Positions 1 to 11,477 of a stretch of DNA of 64,000 bases are shown here, piece after piece (the first letter of the stretch is position 1; every line of letters starts with the position of its first letter). Location of the stretch: the NCBI GenBank assembly GCA_015179045.1, contig WHUZ01000010.1, forward strand, positions 1,302,001 to 1,366,000, written 5' to 3'. Source of the stretch: Kalaharituber pfeilii. Lineage: Eukaryota > Ascomycota > Pezizomycetes > Pezizales > Pezizaceae. The notes under the pieces are model-generated. The model was not told the DNA's origin. It made no database searches and was given only the letters and a program-made list of their open reading frames with translations. The translations under genes were made by a program, and so were the position numbers.

Positions 1-399
1 AAAGCAAAAGAAGAGAGGCGGCTTCAGACGCTTCCAAGGTCGCCGGGAAATGGCGGCTGGATCGACATTTTCTCCACCAACGAATCCACCCACCTCCTAC
101 CTCAACGAAAGTGAAGCCGAGTACTTACATACCTCACACGTAAAACAACTCTACAGATGACAGCACCACCGCAACGGCCTACAAGGGCCAATCCTCGAAT
201 GCCACCTTCATCAAGCGGCCCAAAGATGCACCCCTCCTCAAGGCAGCCCCTGAAAGCACCCGTCAACAACATCATCACCGTCTCCGACGGCTCCAAAGAC
301 TCCAAGCAAATCGGCTTCTATTGCGTCGACAATTTCTGCACGGAGGGATTGCGGCTTGACAAAGACTGGGAAATCCCCTCAGTGTCAAAACCACCTTAA
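1..399 (+). pseudogene. decayed or frameshifted coding fragment at the window edge
   Basis: Two stretches have the strong C/G third-position bias of a coding exon, but they lie in different frames. From about 158 to 255 the frame reading DSTTATAYKGQSSNATF is favoured. From about 262 to 396 the frame reading NNIITVSDGSKDSKQIGF is favoured, and it ends in TAA at 397-399. A possible intron at 111-156 (GTGAAG...CTACAG) would join an upstream segment to the first stretch. A single-base frame switch near 255-262 is needed to read through. No family is recognised and the gene is cut by the window edge. It could be a pseudogene, a sequencing error or two exons of a live gene. Confidence 0.3.
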
Positions 400-2289
400 T
401 ATTAACTTAAAGAATGCATCGCCGCCGTTACTGACGATAGGAGAAGGAGCTTCAATAACAGGCTAATGGTTATGCCACGGGCTTCAGAAGCCCAGGATGC
501 TCCTGGTGCGCCCAGATGCCATCAGCGTCCTGATGTAAAAGGCCGTACACTGATCTTCATGAGGCCGGACATAAGCTTCCAACTCATACTGATGAAGTGT
601 GTCTTAATTTGCCGCCTGATACCCATAATGCCATTGCAGGACAACCGAGTACCTGGATCTAACCTGCGTCGCTGGCCACCAGCGAAGTAAGTGTATTCTT
701 TTAATCAATTACTCTTGATGATAGCGATAGCTGCCGTGGGTGAGGTGATAGGGGGTGACGAGGAAGATGCAGGCGGGAGACCTTTCCTCACAATACGGAA
801 ATGATGTACTGAAGCACATGTCGACTTCTCCCTGGCTATATTAACGGATCAAGCACCAAGCAATTTACATGGAGCTCTCAGAATTCTTATTCTTATTAGC
901 GCGATTGAGGGGAGATTTTCCACTCCACGCTTTTCTCCTACGTAATCCAATGCGGCATCCATATTCTGAAACACTTTGTACACATAAACTAGCAAGTTGC
1001 ATCCTTTGGCATGTTTAACATGCCATATGCATGTGCATCCTCCGCAAACAGATGGTACAGCAGAAACGACGCTATAGCTTTCCATAAGGGTATCTTGGTA
1101 TTGGGTCAGCTCCACTCTATGTTATTTCTCCAAGTGCTCACATCAAGTATGATTAGACCGTAATCTATTCAATGTAGCTATACAGCTTTGCCGTGGAGAG
1201 GTGCCTGTTAGTACTCAGTGTAGAACACCAATCGTGCGCCGCCTAAAGCTTCCCGGGCAAAAGATAGATATTCACTGCAAACTTTCTAGATATCAGATCA
1301 GTTCTGCTCTGAATATACACCTACCAAACTTGAACAGCCATGAGATGCTAGGTGTTATGCAATTGCCTCCACACACTGGTATTGCATTGTCTAATGCATT
1401 GTTACACCTGCAGTGGAGTCAGCCCGCCCTGATTCAGGGCCTTCCATCCCTCATCCTCAGCCTGTTGGTGAAAATCATTCCAACTCGTAACGATAGTCTT
1501 TTAACGGATCTTCAAGGTTTACCTTAAGAAGGCGGAGGGACCGGACAACGATGTGCATTTAACATTCTAAAAATTTGACCCGCCGTCTAGTCTCGTTGGT
1601 ATCAAACCGTCGTTGTCGCCTCCACAGCTTTGTCTCACTTAAAAAATGGTGTAACCAGACATGTGTCATGGCCATAACGGTGCGGCACTAGATACGCACC
1701 CAGATAAGAACGCCAACGACAAGGCACCAGCAGAAGCAAGCCACTGATCACCGATGAGATGAGTAGCAGAATTCGCTAAGGAATTAATGGAATAGGCAAC
1801 TACGTAGCGATCCTCGTATGGTGCCGCAATATCATTCGCTACCTGACAAGGTGACGGTTGATATTTAGTTGATCGTCCTCCGCTCAGCAACCACATTGAC
1901 TGGCCTGAGCGGCATCCGGTGGTGGGGTGAAGCCAGCATCTGCAGACTTCCTGCCTGCTCATGCAACCTGTTTTGAGTTGTCCATACTCTGTAATGGTGG
2001 TGCGAATCGCTGAGCCTTCCCCGTTTTCGAACATCAAATTGCAGAGATGGTGCAGACCTTTTACTTCCTTTTTTTCCCCCCTTAAAAAAAGTTATCAGTT
2101 ATGCTGGCCTATATCAATACCTGTGCCATCTTCCTAGGCTGAGCTTTTGTTCTTTTGTCCCAAACAGGCCCTTATAAGATTACCCCATTCGGTTGTTAGC
2201 TATCCTCTGAGGTTACCCTCCGAGAACAGAGTTCAAGCCTATAATAAAAAGCCTCATCTTTACTACAAGTACCTTCCGCGGGCAAAATA
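400..2289. other. intergenic, no supported gene
   Basis: Several ORFs of 60-120 codons occur on both strands (for example 1201-1527 and 1666-2037). None has a recognisable domain, codon bias or splice structure, so they are treated as chance ORFs. Confidence 0.5.
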
Positions 2290-2775
2290 ATGGCTGATTT
2301 CGACCCAATTACTCGCATTCTATCCAATGCTGACGCCGTCCCCATCTCACTTGATGAGAAAGGCCATTTGGAAAACACTACTTGCACTTGGGCGCCCCCA
2401 GCAGAACATACAATTTTCACCTTTTCCGCAAAGCCAATTCAAGAAACCAGACGCACCCCTGCAGTGGTTGCTATGACTTCCCCGGGTGAAGGCACCAAGG
2501 TCGAGTCGCCAATGGCAGAGTACTTCCCGGCGCTGTATTATTTACCTTGCAGAACCTCCAACTTCTACGAAGTCGAGTGTACTCAGGATCATGGATCTGA
2601 AGTTTGTTCCATTCACAATCAGGGCGTTGCGCCGACTCCAGAACAGCAGGTGCCCTCTAACCTCAGGAAGCTCAGGGGAAGGACTAGCCAGAGCTGGTCG
2701 ATGGAGGAGCAAAAGAAATTTCAGCACGTTGTAATCATAAACGACTGGTTTCGAGATTTAATCTCTAAGTCCTAG
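2290..2775 (+). CDS. hypothetical protein, 161 aa
   Basis: This is an intact single-exon ORF starting at ATG after an A-rich leader and ending in TAG. The product is polar, with no signal peptide, membrane segment or motif that I recognise. It has scattered cysteines and a C-terminal stretch WSMEEQKKFQHVVIINDWF that looks helical. Codon use is less biased than in the clear genes nearby, and homopolymer-rich non-coding DNA follows immediately. It could be a lineage-specific gene, an exon of a larger model or a chance ORF. No function is proposed. Confidence 0.35.
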   Translation: MADFDPITRILSNADAVPISLDEKGHLENTTCTWAPPAEHTIFTFSAKPIQETRRTPAVVAMTSPGEGTKVESPMAEYFPALYYLPCRTSNFYEVECTQDHGSEVCSIHNQGVAPTPEQQVPSNLRKLRGRTSQSWSMEEQKKFQHVVIINDWFRDLISKS

Positions 2776-2849
2776 GAAGGCTTCCTCTTGCAGACGATTT
2801 GCATGTTTGATGATGGACGACATTTTGAACTTTTAATATGCCATTTCCT

Positions 2850-3037
2850 TTTTTTTTTTTTTTTTTGGTCAAAGTATTCTTTCTAGCATCAAAACTTGTG
2901 GGGGGGAAAAGTGAATGTTATATCGCTATGGTTTCATTTCGTCCGGCTTTAGCAATCATGATTGTTCCATTTCTGGTTACTTTTTATCTCTCTTTTTTTT
3001 CTTTTTTTTCTTTTTTTTTTCTTTTTTTCTTTTTCTT

Positions 3038-3068
<31 letters not shown>

Positions 3069-3072
3069 CACT
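2850..3072. repeat. T-rich low-complexity tract
   Basis: A run of about 20 T at 2850-2870 is followed by an almost pure T/C tract at 2985-3069. ORFs reading through it are poly-Phe/Ser/Leu artefacts. The interval 3073-3889 between this tract and the next gene shows no gene. Confidence 0.8.
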
Positions 3073-3889
3073 TTTCTCGAAAACTCGGTTCAGATGCAAT
3101 TTGTTCTGGACGCTTTTTTTTGGCGTGATTCTTCCGCTTATGCTTTGCATTTTGATTCCTCAAGTACACTCGCATGTTTATGTTTCGCTTTCTGATTGTT
3201 GTTTTTGTTTGGCGAGCATTAATGTTCTACACATCAAAAAATATATTTATACTTTTTGTTGGGATCGATAAGGTTGAAAAGGTGCTTGTTTGATGCTCAA
3301 GGTCAGTCTGGTTGCTAATCTAGTTAGTACAAAGATCTCCTACCAACTTGGTGCAACTTGAAGTTATTGCTCAATTTGGAAGCCAATGGACACACGTGAT
3401 AGCTTTACAGTTACGTATACGTAAACTATCTTAGAGATTAAGATAATTCTATAATTTGGGCGTATGTGCACGTGGCTACTTCTGTCATTTCCGGTCTCCC
3501 AAGTACCATTACCCACATAATCACGCTTTTATCTCGAACACAGAAACCAAGAGGTATCATTCAGTAATGGGGTATTAGCAGAACAACCGGGATGCAGGAA
3601 GAAAATATCTACTTCTGCTTCGCAACCGCTTTGAGAAAGACCCTCTATAGCCCTTACGCCTGCATTAGATTATGAATACCGAATTAGAAAAAAGGCGAAC
3701 AACCCTGTACAGAATTGCGCGTAATAATCGTACTGTTCTTGCTCCAGTCAAACTTGTTTTTTTTTTGTTTTTTTTGTTGTGGAAACTTTAGTTAGATAGC
3801 TATAAGCTTGGAGTAGGCTTCATAAATTCCAGGGCAAACAACACCAAGGGTAGTTGCTGGATATCCCTGGATGTTGCCGTAGGTGGCGC

Positions 3890-5058
3890 TTACGTGGACT
3901 TTGGATGCTCATTGCTCATTCCGATGTCCTTGATCCCCTCGAGCATTAGATTCCTTGCCTTAGTTGATAGTTCCTCGACATCAGCGGTTGTCAGGCCAGT
4001 AGTGGGGATTGGCTCAAGAACTTAATTCGCATCGTATCAGTAGATGAAATTCTATAGGATAGCGCGTTACAATCATAAAATCATACCGCGAATTTCAATG
4101 GTCCCACTCTCGAAGCTCATGGCCTTCAAGTTCAAGATATGGGAGTAATTTCCAACAACGATAGGGACAATTGGGACTCCCGCCTGAATTGCCAAGTGGA
4201 ATGCCCCTCGCTTGAATGGAAGAATATCAGGGGTTGTGAAATAAGAACGTGTTCCCTCTGGGAATATAAAGACACTTTGCTAAAATGATTCGAGATGTAT
4301 TAGTATCAATGAGACCTATAGGCTGGTGATATCTACCTGTCTAGAATTCATTTCCTTTACGGCCGCATCGAAAGCTGCAATCGCGGATTGACGATTCGCT
4401 CTATCGACAAACACCGTTCCACTAAGGGATACTGTAACAGTTAGATTCTTGTTTCAAGCAAGTGCCTCATATCCAGGGTACATACAGAACCAACCAAGGA
4501 ATGGGACATATTTCAAGCTACGTTTAGCCGTGATACTGCAATGTTTGGGGAATATCTGCTCCGAAAACAGAATTAGTACTAGCAGGATGCTACCGGTAGG
4601 GTTCGATGCTCACCCTCCCCAAAATAATCAAATCCAGTTCCCTGTTCACTCAAATTTATTGTTAACCTCCGCATCCGTATGGTTTGAGTTGTCCAGCATC
4701 ATGTTCAAGAGAATATGGCCCAGATTGATAAGAAGACCCACGTTTGGTGATTGGAGATGAAAACTGCAGGCCGAGTTTGTAACCATTCTTCACCTGAAAC
4801 CTTAAAATCAACTCCCACGGCCGGACAGGTTACTGCCAAAAATGCCCTCCCGGCTGTCCATTGTGCAATGCTGACCTTTCCAATCAATCGCAGTACCACG
4901 CTAGCCAGTACACCGTATGCCGCACATGTCATTAGAAGGAAATAGCATGTCAAGATGCGTGAGAAGAAGCGAGCCTTTTTGCTGATTCGTCCTAGAAATG
5001 CCAACACCATTGTTGCGGAGAGGTAATACAACAGTAACCTGCCGATGAGTTCAAGCAT
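3890..5058 (-). CDS. SLC1: 1-acyl-sn-glycerol-3-phosphate acyltransferase (SLC1/AGPAT family), 277 aa
   Basis: The protein acylates lysophosphatidic acid to phosphatidic acid in the ER or lipid-droplet membrane, the second acylation of glycerolipid synthesis. I assembled six exons: 5058-4742, 4641-4614, 4555-4486, 4431-4337, 4279-4087 and 4020-3890. All junctions are GT-AG and phase-consistent (834 nt). Hydrophobic segments lie within residues 1-65. Motif I is NHQTELD (His104, Asp109), followed by IFPKHCSITAKRSLKYVPF, then SGTVFVDR, then motif III FPEGTRS near 176-182, then VPIVPIVVGNYS. The length matches yeast and fungal Slc1. Oddly, the catalytic motif I is split by the first intron: NHQ plus part of the Thr codon end exon 1, and the rest with ELD starts a 28-nt exon 2. 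No start other than the ATG at 5058 fits. Family assignment is very secure; the in vivo substrate is inferred from the family. Confidence 0.95.
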
Positions 5059-7873
5059 CGGATGATGTTATGCGATGAATAGGAGGAGCAAAGAAAGAGG
5101 AAAGAGGAATAAGTGAGCACTGGTGTTTGGGGGGGGGGGGATTAACGGCTGGTGCTGCAGTTTGATGAAAGAGTGGAAGAGGGAAAAAGATGGAATGCTG
5201 CTACGTTGAATGAAGCCTTCTATGTCGGCAATTGGACTGGGGATTTTTTGCAGGGCCAGTCGGGCTCTTTCTATCCAGTAGTCCAGTGATCATGTGCTAC
5301 TGCAGAGATCAGCTGGGCAACCAAAAGCCCGAGTGACGACAGTTTGGGGCTTGAGGAGTGAGGACGTAACTGCTGCTAGCTGACATTTGGCCTACCATAT
5401 TGATAATAATCTTTACGACATCTATCATATGAGTTTCGTATCACAGTAAAATGTTGGGCAGGACAAAATGTGAGTAAGCAGATTATAGTTTAAGTTTATT
5501 GCCACGCGCTACCAACGCTGCGTTCAGTTACCAGAGCAGCGGCATGGATTCTTGGGATTCTGCTATTATTCAATAGCAAATCCATTTAGATGGGCAAATT
5601 TGTTGAGCTCGCTAGTCCCGTGAGCTCTCTATGACATGTGAAACTGGCGTTGTGATTCTAGCAAAAAGCAGCAATAATTCTGTATCACGACGGTGCCGAG
5701 AATGCCAGCCTCTTACTAAGGGCCTGAGGTCAGTCCCGTGACGGACGCCCAGAAGAAAGGCGCTGGAATATGCAGGACTGCGCCGTCGTCACCTTGTGTT
5801 CCTTAACCGGCCCAGTCTCGAACAGCCTCAAATTAACCATATATCCACTTGCAGATTTCACTTCCTTACAAGCACTTATCTCTCGCGGATTCCTTGTAGC
5901 CCCTGGGAAGGACGTCCAACTCCTGAGAGGTTACCCTCCTCCAGCACAGACATTTCGTTGGCACGGCATCATTACCGTAACATTTCGAATTTCAGAACCT
6001 CCCTCGATGGTTGAAATCTACTGAACTCAGTTTGGCTGCAGCAGGGGTTATGATGCTACACCTGCATGAAGCATGATACGAGGTCACAGCAGAGTGAGTT
6101 GAGATATATACGTAGAGTCCTCACATACACCTCATCCGTCTAGCGCCAGGTTCTTACATTCAAGATAATACGGTATTTGGATGGGCCAGATCAAAAGCAC
6201 TCCCAAGCGAAAAAGAAACGAAAAGCATCACAGAAGATGCACCATTGCATAACGGGCCGATGAGGGGAACGATGGAAATGCAACCTTGCCATGATGGGCG
6301 TACGTGCACTGTTCTGTCCCTGTGTTCGGTCATCTGTGCGGCGGGGCATAGCCGGATCCTAGCATCCACCGCACCTCTTTGTTCCCTTGCTCCCCCACCC
6401 CCATCTTGCACCTCCCTGCATGCTAGTTGTTACATCGACCACCAAGTGCCTCACTTATCGATATCGAGCTCCGGGCGTCATCTGCATCTGTCCGCAGACT
6501 GCTAGGTACAAAGTAGGAACTGTCTTGGTGGCGGTGTGCGTATTTGGCATCCCTGGTATCATGCGTGACCACCCTCCCCTACCCAACCCAACCCCATGAC
6601 GTGACGAGAGTGCGATCACATTACGGCCGTAGCCCGAGACACTCGTGCGTGAGAGCAAGGAGGTGCAGGCGGTCGCGGGCGGAGTAAACACAAAACACAG
6701 TACCAAGGTTGGCAAGGCGGCGTCCATGGCAGGCGGTCGCCTGATTGGAGTTCGCGGTAGTTCTCGCCTTTTATCTCGAACGTGCAAACTGGTCTGTAAA
6801 TCCGCCCCAGCTGCGTGGACCAGTGAGTCGCCTGGCTAGTCCGGCTTTGGGCCAAAGGTGCCTCTTGCGTTGAGTTCGCAGCGCCGCTCGCAGAGGCTAG
6901 CGTCTCCGGCATGCCCACTGGCCGGGCCCGGCCTCTCTCACATCACCAGGGCAATCAGCAACACATAAGGAGCCCATATCGCTGGCCTGTTCTGTTCTTC
7001 TGCCGTGCTTCTGCTTGTCGTTATCATACCAGTAGGCGCTCATCATACGCTTGTAATTCACAGGTCATACACGTCGGGCCAAACCCCCGCCATCCAGCTA
7101 TCCCCACCCCCCTCCGATCTTCGTCTGCTACTCCTCCATATCCCTCCCAGCCCCTCTCCAATAACCCCCCCTCCCTCTTAACTACTCTCCTTGCAAACCA
7201 TTTGATTGCCTCGCTTGACACTGGAACTATTATCCCGACGGCATTCTCTGAATACGTGTGACTGGGACTTCACACGGTCTGGAATGCGAATAGCTCCTAC
7301 AAGCGACGCCGAGCTAAAGCTACCCTAGCTCCCCTCTAAGCCATTCACCCTCACTGAAGCTGTCTCCGCTCTACATACCACACACAGCGCAAAACGCAGT
7401 TCTCCATCAGGTTCAAGTCGGTACAACAAAGCTGTCACTATCAGAAGAATCTTGTACCGGACGGTTAATTGGAGTTATAAGCTTGGGCAGCTTTAGTTTG
7501 CGCATCGCGAAGGAAATCCGTCATAGCATCGTAGACCTCGGAAATTGGGAGTCGAGTCCCTGTTTTGTTGATCTGGTCGAATCTTTCAACTTTGGAACAC
7601 CTTTATATACCTGTGGAAAGGGTCATTCAGATCGGTACTTCGATCACAGTTCAAGTACATTATTTTGGGTTATTGGAGGAGTCATCCTGTGGGGAGTTAC
7701 AATAAACTCAGAATCTCAGGTGAGCTCTAGCATCACTGTTATATCTTTTTGCCAGCAGCTCACTGAGGTTCTTGATAGTATCCGGCAAATTCTGATCAGC
7801 GGTTACAACGTCAAATTACTTCGTTTATAGCTTTCAGCTCTTGATTCTCGGTGGTGAAGCTTCTCACAGTACA
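5059..7873. other. intergenic and upstream region of the Yippee gene
   Basis: A G11 run lies near 5129-5139. The interval 7085-7200 is strongly C/T-rich, as fungal promoters and leaders often are. The open frame 7483-7830 has no ATG at its start and no family resemblance, so it is probably leader or promoter sequence. No supported gene. Confidence 0.5.
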
Positions 7874-8268
7874 ATGGGACTAGCGTACAACACCTACCTG
7901 AACTGTGCACGCATCTATGGCTGCAAATATTGCAAAACCCACCTGTCTAATCAGGAGGATATTATGAGTCGGGTGGGTAATTTGCATTATTTCTTTCGCC
8001 TTCTACTCTGTTTTTGCTAACCCTCTATGTGCAGAATTTCCGTGGGCAGTATGGAAAAGCATACCTTTTCAGCCAAGTGGTCAACGTCAGAGAATCTGAA
8101 CCGGTTGAGCGAAATATGACCACAGGAAAGCATATTGTACGGGATATCAAGTGCAAGCAGTGCAAAAAGGTGGTAGGATGGAAATACGATAAGGCCTTTG
8201 AGGACAGTGAAAAATATAAGGAGGGAAAATTTATTCTTGAAGCAGAGCTTCTGGTTCAGGTGCACTAA
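7874..8268 (+). CDS. Yippee-like zinc-binding protein, 110 aa
   Basis: Two exons, 7874-7972 and 8035-8268, are separated by a 62-nt intron (GTGGGT...TGTGCAG) at a phase-0 junction. The mature protein starts MGLAYNTYLN and is essentially one Yippee domain. Two CxxC pairs are visible, Cys17/Cys20 and Cys73/Cys76, and these bind one zinc ion in the family. Between them lies NFRGQYGKAYLFSQVVNV, the signature block of the family, and GWKYDKAFEDSEKYKEGKF follows the second pair. Length and both ends match fungal Yippee proteins, so no further exons are expected. The domain is related to Mis18, CULT and RIG-I C-terminal folds. The cellular role in fungi is poorly defined and none is claimed here. 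Confidence 0.95.
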
Positions 8269-9907
8269 TTGAGACTCTGACGGACAGCATCGGCAGTTTC
8301 ATAGCGAGAGAAAGGAGTCATGCTATTGAGGACCTGAAACTTGAGGTCTCAGGTGTACCAGTATTGTGACTCACATCAGATGAGGTTTCGATCAGCTCAC
8401 GTGCCTTTCTCTTCTCTGTGCTTTCTGCTTTTTGTTCCCTTGTTTTCCATGTTTCCTTTTCTAGGGCAATTTGTATCCCTTACCGCCAGCCCTATCAATC
8501 CGCAGCCCATTGGTTACAATCAGGAGTAGCTCAATCATTAGTCCTGACGGGAATTTTACCAGTGGTTCTGCTCTTTTTCTGTTGAATTCATTGGCCGCCG
8601 CAACAGGCTCTTTGCAGTTTGTTGTTTGCAGCCACGGTTTCTTTGTGGTGTTCTATGGAGTGACATTGGGAAGGAATTCTTGTATTTTGTGTTTTGGGTT
8701 TCATAAGGCAATCTCGGGAGTTTTTATTTTTTTCATTTGAGACTATTGTGTTTTCTACCAGTTTTCCTCTATTCTATTTTCCGGCTCACTCACACCAAGC
8801 TTCACACCCGCGTCACAGGTGAGGAAGCAGCACGAATGGTTTCATGTGCAGTAGTTCATACAGCACATTTGATTTTATTTATAGAATATTGTTTACTAGC
8901 GAGAGCGTGTCTTTTATTCTCCCCTCAGGTTGAATAAATACTATTTAAACTCTCACTGGGAACGAGAGCAGGTAAATGCTGTTTCTCGTGTCTTCTCGTG
9001 ACTATTTGTGAAGGACATAAATTTGGGGATCGCACGGGATAGAGTCTGAGAACGAGAATTGTTAAGTCTAGATGCCGCAATGCTTTCCAGCTTATTGTTT
9101 ATAGCTTGGAGCTTGTATGCCGTTCAGTCAGGGTAACGGTCCTCAAGGAAACGGCCAAGCGAGCTTCTCTACATTAGATACGCGAGTGCTTCGACGCAAC
9201 CACTGGCAACAAGGCTAGAGGATACAGGGCGTTGAAAGGCGGTATGCTCCTCTTGTCATAGTGCGGAGGACTACTTGGTAAAGTTACAGGCATTGAAGAT
9301 TCAGAGGGAGAGTTGAGAAGTGGGGAAGGAGAGGAAAGAGATGAGTACGTGGCTACAGGAGTTAGGACAGGAACTGGCGTTCAAGAATTGCGGTGGGCAG
9401 GGTGGAGTGTGCTTGTTGGACAGTGAGGACGACGTGAGAACGATGTTATGCGTCGGGAGGTGAAAGTGAGTTTTTGACAGCAGTAAGGGGGGAGTTGGTG
9501 AGGGAGAAGATGGAGTTTGGGTTCTGGACGAGCGGCGGGGGGTGAGGGTGGACGATATATGAATGGACAGGAGAGGATGTTAAGTTGAATATCACTTTTG
9601 TAGTTGGTTCGGTTTGATATTTATTTTCCACCCCAATGAAAAAGGAATCAATTTGTGTTTCTCGTTTCCAGTCCGTTGGGGGGCCTTTCTTGATAGATAA
9701 CATACACATACCCACCTGACACTTCAAGTGCCCTTAACCTAGTCTCGTAACCAGCCTTAACCCAGTCTCAAACCAAACTACCGCTGAAGCAACATGCACC
9801 CAGAGCTATCATCGATATAACCTGAGTGTCCCCAATAAAACACAAACCAAAGTACGTAGAAAATTTGCTAAAAAGTCGTTTATGACAACACCTCTTGGTG
9901 CCAGAAA
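8269..9907. other. intergenic
   Basis: This is the 3' flank of the Yippee gene and the downstream flank of PYM, which runs toward it. It contains T-rich stretches and an ORF on the minus strand (9446-9727) without support. No gene is seen. Confidence 0.5.
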
Positions 9908-10549
9908 TCACTCTTCAAACCCCAATGCTTTCAACTGTCTCGCCAGCTCCGCGATCTTGATCACCTTCTCTAACTCTTCCGGAAGCAATTTTCCCCCATT
10001 CTCCTTCTTGGCACTGAGTTCATTGGCCTGCCTTATCTTCTTCCTTATCGCTCTTGCCTGCTTCTCCTTCTCTTCCTGCGTCAGCCCGTCCGTTTTTGTC
10101 TTTGCCGATGTCGACGGCACAGCCGGCTTCTCTTCACTCTTTTTCTCCTCCTTCCCTTCCTCATTCTCCGCTCCATCATCACCATTGGGCTCCTCTCCTG
10201 CTGCCGCAGCCGCCTCTTTCGCCTTCTTCCTCGCCGCCTTCCTCTTCGCATTCTTTATGCTCGTTGCCGTCACCCCAGACTTATCCTTTTCTGGCTCGTC
10301 ATCGCTCACGGCCGCCGCGCCGGGGACCCCGCCTTTGCCGCGCTCCTTCCACGCCTGCGCGGTCTTATTCTTGTAGACCTCGACGTCCTCGGGGGGGCGG
10401 TAGCCCGGACGAATCCGGATTTCCTTCCGCGTTGATCCGTTGGGGCGGACGGAGGCGGGGATGATGCGGGTGCCGTCAGTGGTCTCAGTGATGCCGCTGG
10501 TGGTAGCGGGAGGGGTGGGGGTGGACTTTTTGGAGGACACGGAAGGCAT
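9908..10549 (-). CDS. PYM1: partner of Y14 and Mago (PYM/WIBG), 213 aa
   Basis: PYM binds the Mago-Y14 core of the exon junction complex and the small ribosomal subunit, and removes EJCs from mRNA in the cytoplasm. The single-exon ORF starts at ATG 10549. The N-terminal Mago-binding motif is clear at about residues 25-62: DGTRIIPASVRPNGSTRKE, then IRIRPGYRPPEDVEVYKNK. The middle (about 70-150) is Ala/Lys/Glu-rich with a basic KNAKRKAARKKAKEA stretch and acidic segments. The C terminus (about 165-213) has the conserved helical block EKQARAIRKKIRQANEL followed by LPEELEKVIKIAELARQL. Length matches fungal PYM. This fits an intron-rich genome with a functioning EJC. The assignment is secure from the N-terminal motif. 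Confidence 0.93.
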   Translation of the reverse strand: MPSVSSKKSTPTPPATTSGITETTDGTRIIPASVRPNGSTRKEIRIRPGYRPPEDVEVYKNKTAQAWKERGKGGVPGAAAVSDDEPEKDKSGVTATSIKNAKRKAARKKAKEAAAAAGEEPNGDDGAENEEGKEEKKSEEKPAVPSTSAKTKTDGLTQEEKEKQARAIRKKIRQANELSAKKENGGKLLPEELEKVIKIAELARQLKALGFEE

Positions 10550-11477
10550 GATTGCGCACTATGTGTGGGAGGAGGAGAGGAAGGAGAGGGCGGATCTGGG
10601 AAGAGGACCGTTGAAGATGAGGGGGGCTTGCGGGGTTGAACTCTAATGGAGCGGAAAATGTAGGAAATGAGGAGTGTTGGTCAATTTCAAAGTTTAAATC
10701 GTAATTTAACCTTTGGTAGACAAAGTGTGTGTGTGCCGCCACCAGAGCAGCAGTCTCGTTTCTTATAGATTATATGTAAATATATATGAGATGGCGATAT
10801 ATGTGCGGAGCTGAATACAGTTGACAACCGACGCAAAATATGAAGGGCAGCTGCCCTGTTTGGGGGGGGGGGGGGGTTAAGGAGCTAAGCTGCGCAGTGC
10901 GATGGTACTCGTTACCAGCATTTACTGATGCAGGTGGGGGCCAAGTTATATCATAGGCTGGATGTGTGAGTGGTCTGTGAGCAGGTGAGGCTGAGGTCTG
11001 TACCTGACTTTGGGAGCAGAATTGTATGGAATATACCCGTCAGTAGCAGCAATATCTATCCCCGGTCTGGTAGACTTTTCTCACACGCCTTACAGACCCC
11101 AGCTGCATCACTGAATGCAAGTAACGAGTATTATACTTGCATGTCCGCATGCATGCATTGCGTACTTCACGGCTGGGTACAATCCTCGCTTGAGGGTAAC
11201 GTCGATCTTCAGTTTTGGAGACTCGCAGCTTAGCACCCCCTCCAAGGGTATGCATCATACGGTAGAAACCACAGGAATGAGATTTATTCTCGGCAGATAT
11301 ACATGATTTCAGACTTGCTTGCAATTGGGTATTTGGCTTTTTTCCTTTTTGTTTTCGACAGTAAACAAGACATATCCAGACAACATATTGATCCAACTAA
11401 TTCTACTCCTGTGAACCTGCACTGGTTCTGCTTAACACGGTCTTCTTTTTCCATCAACCTTCCCAAGAGTCTGCAAT
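10550..11477. other. intergenic between PYM and the SET-domain gene
   Basis: A run of 16 G lies at about 10861-10876. No gene is supported; overlapping ORFs at 10970-11491 on both strands lack any family signal. Confidence 0.5.

Noticed and set aside
2838..3271. overlapping Phe-rich ORFs
   Set aside because: They only translate a T-rich tract.
7483..7830. 115-codon open frame upstream of the Yippee gene
   Set aside because: It starts with TTG, has no family resemblance and lies where the leader or promoter of the Yippee gene is expected. The Yippee protein is complete without it.
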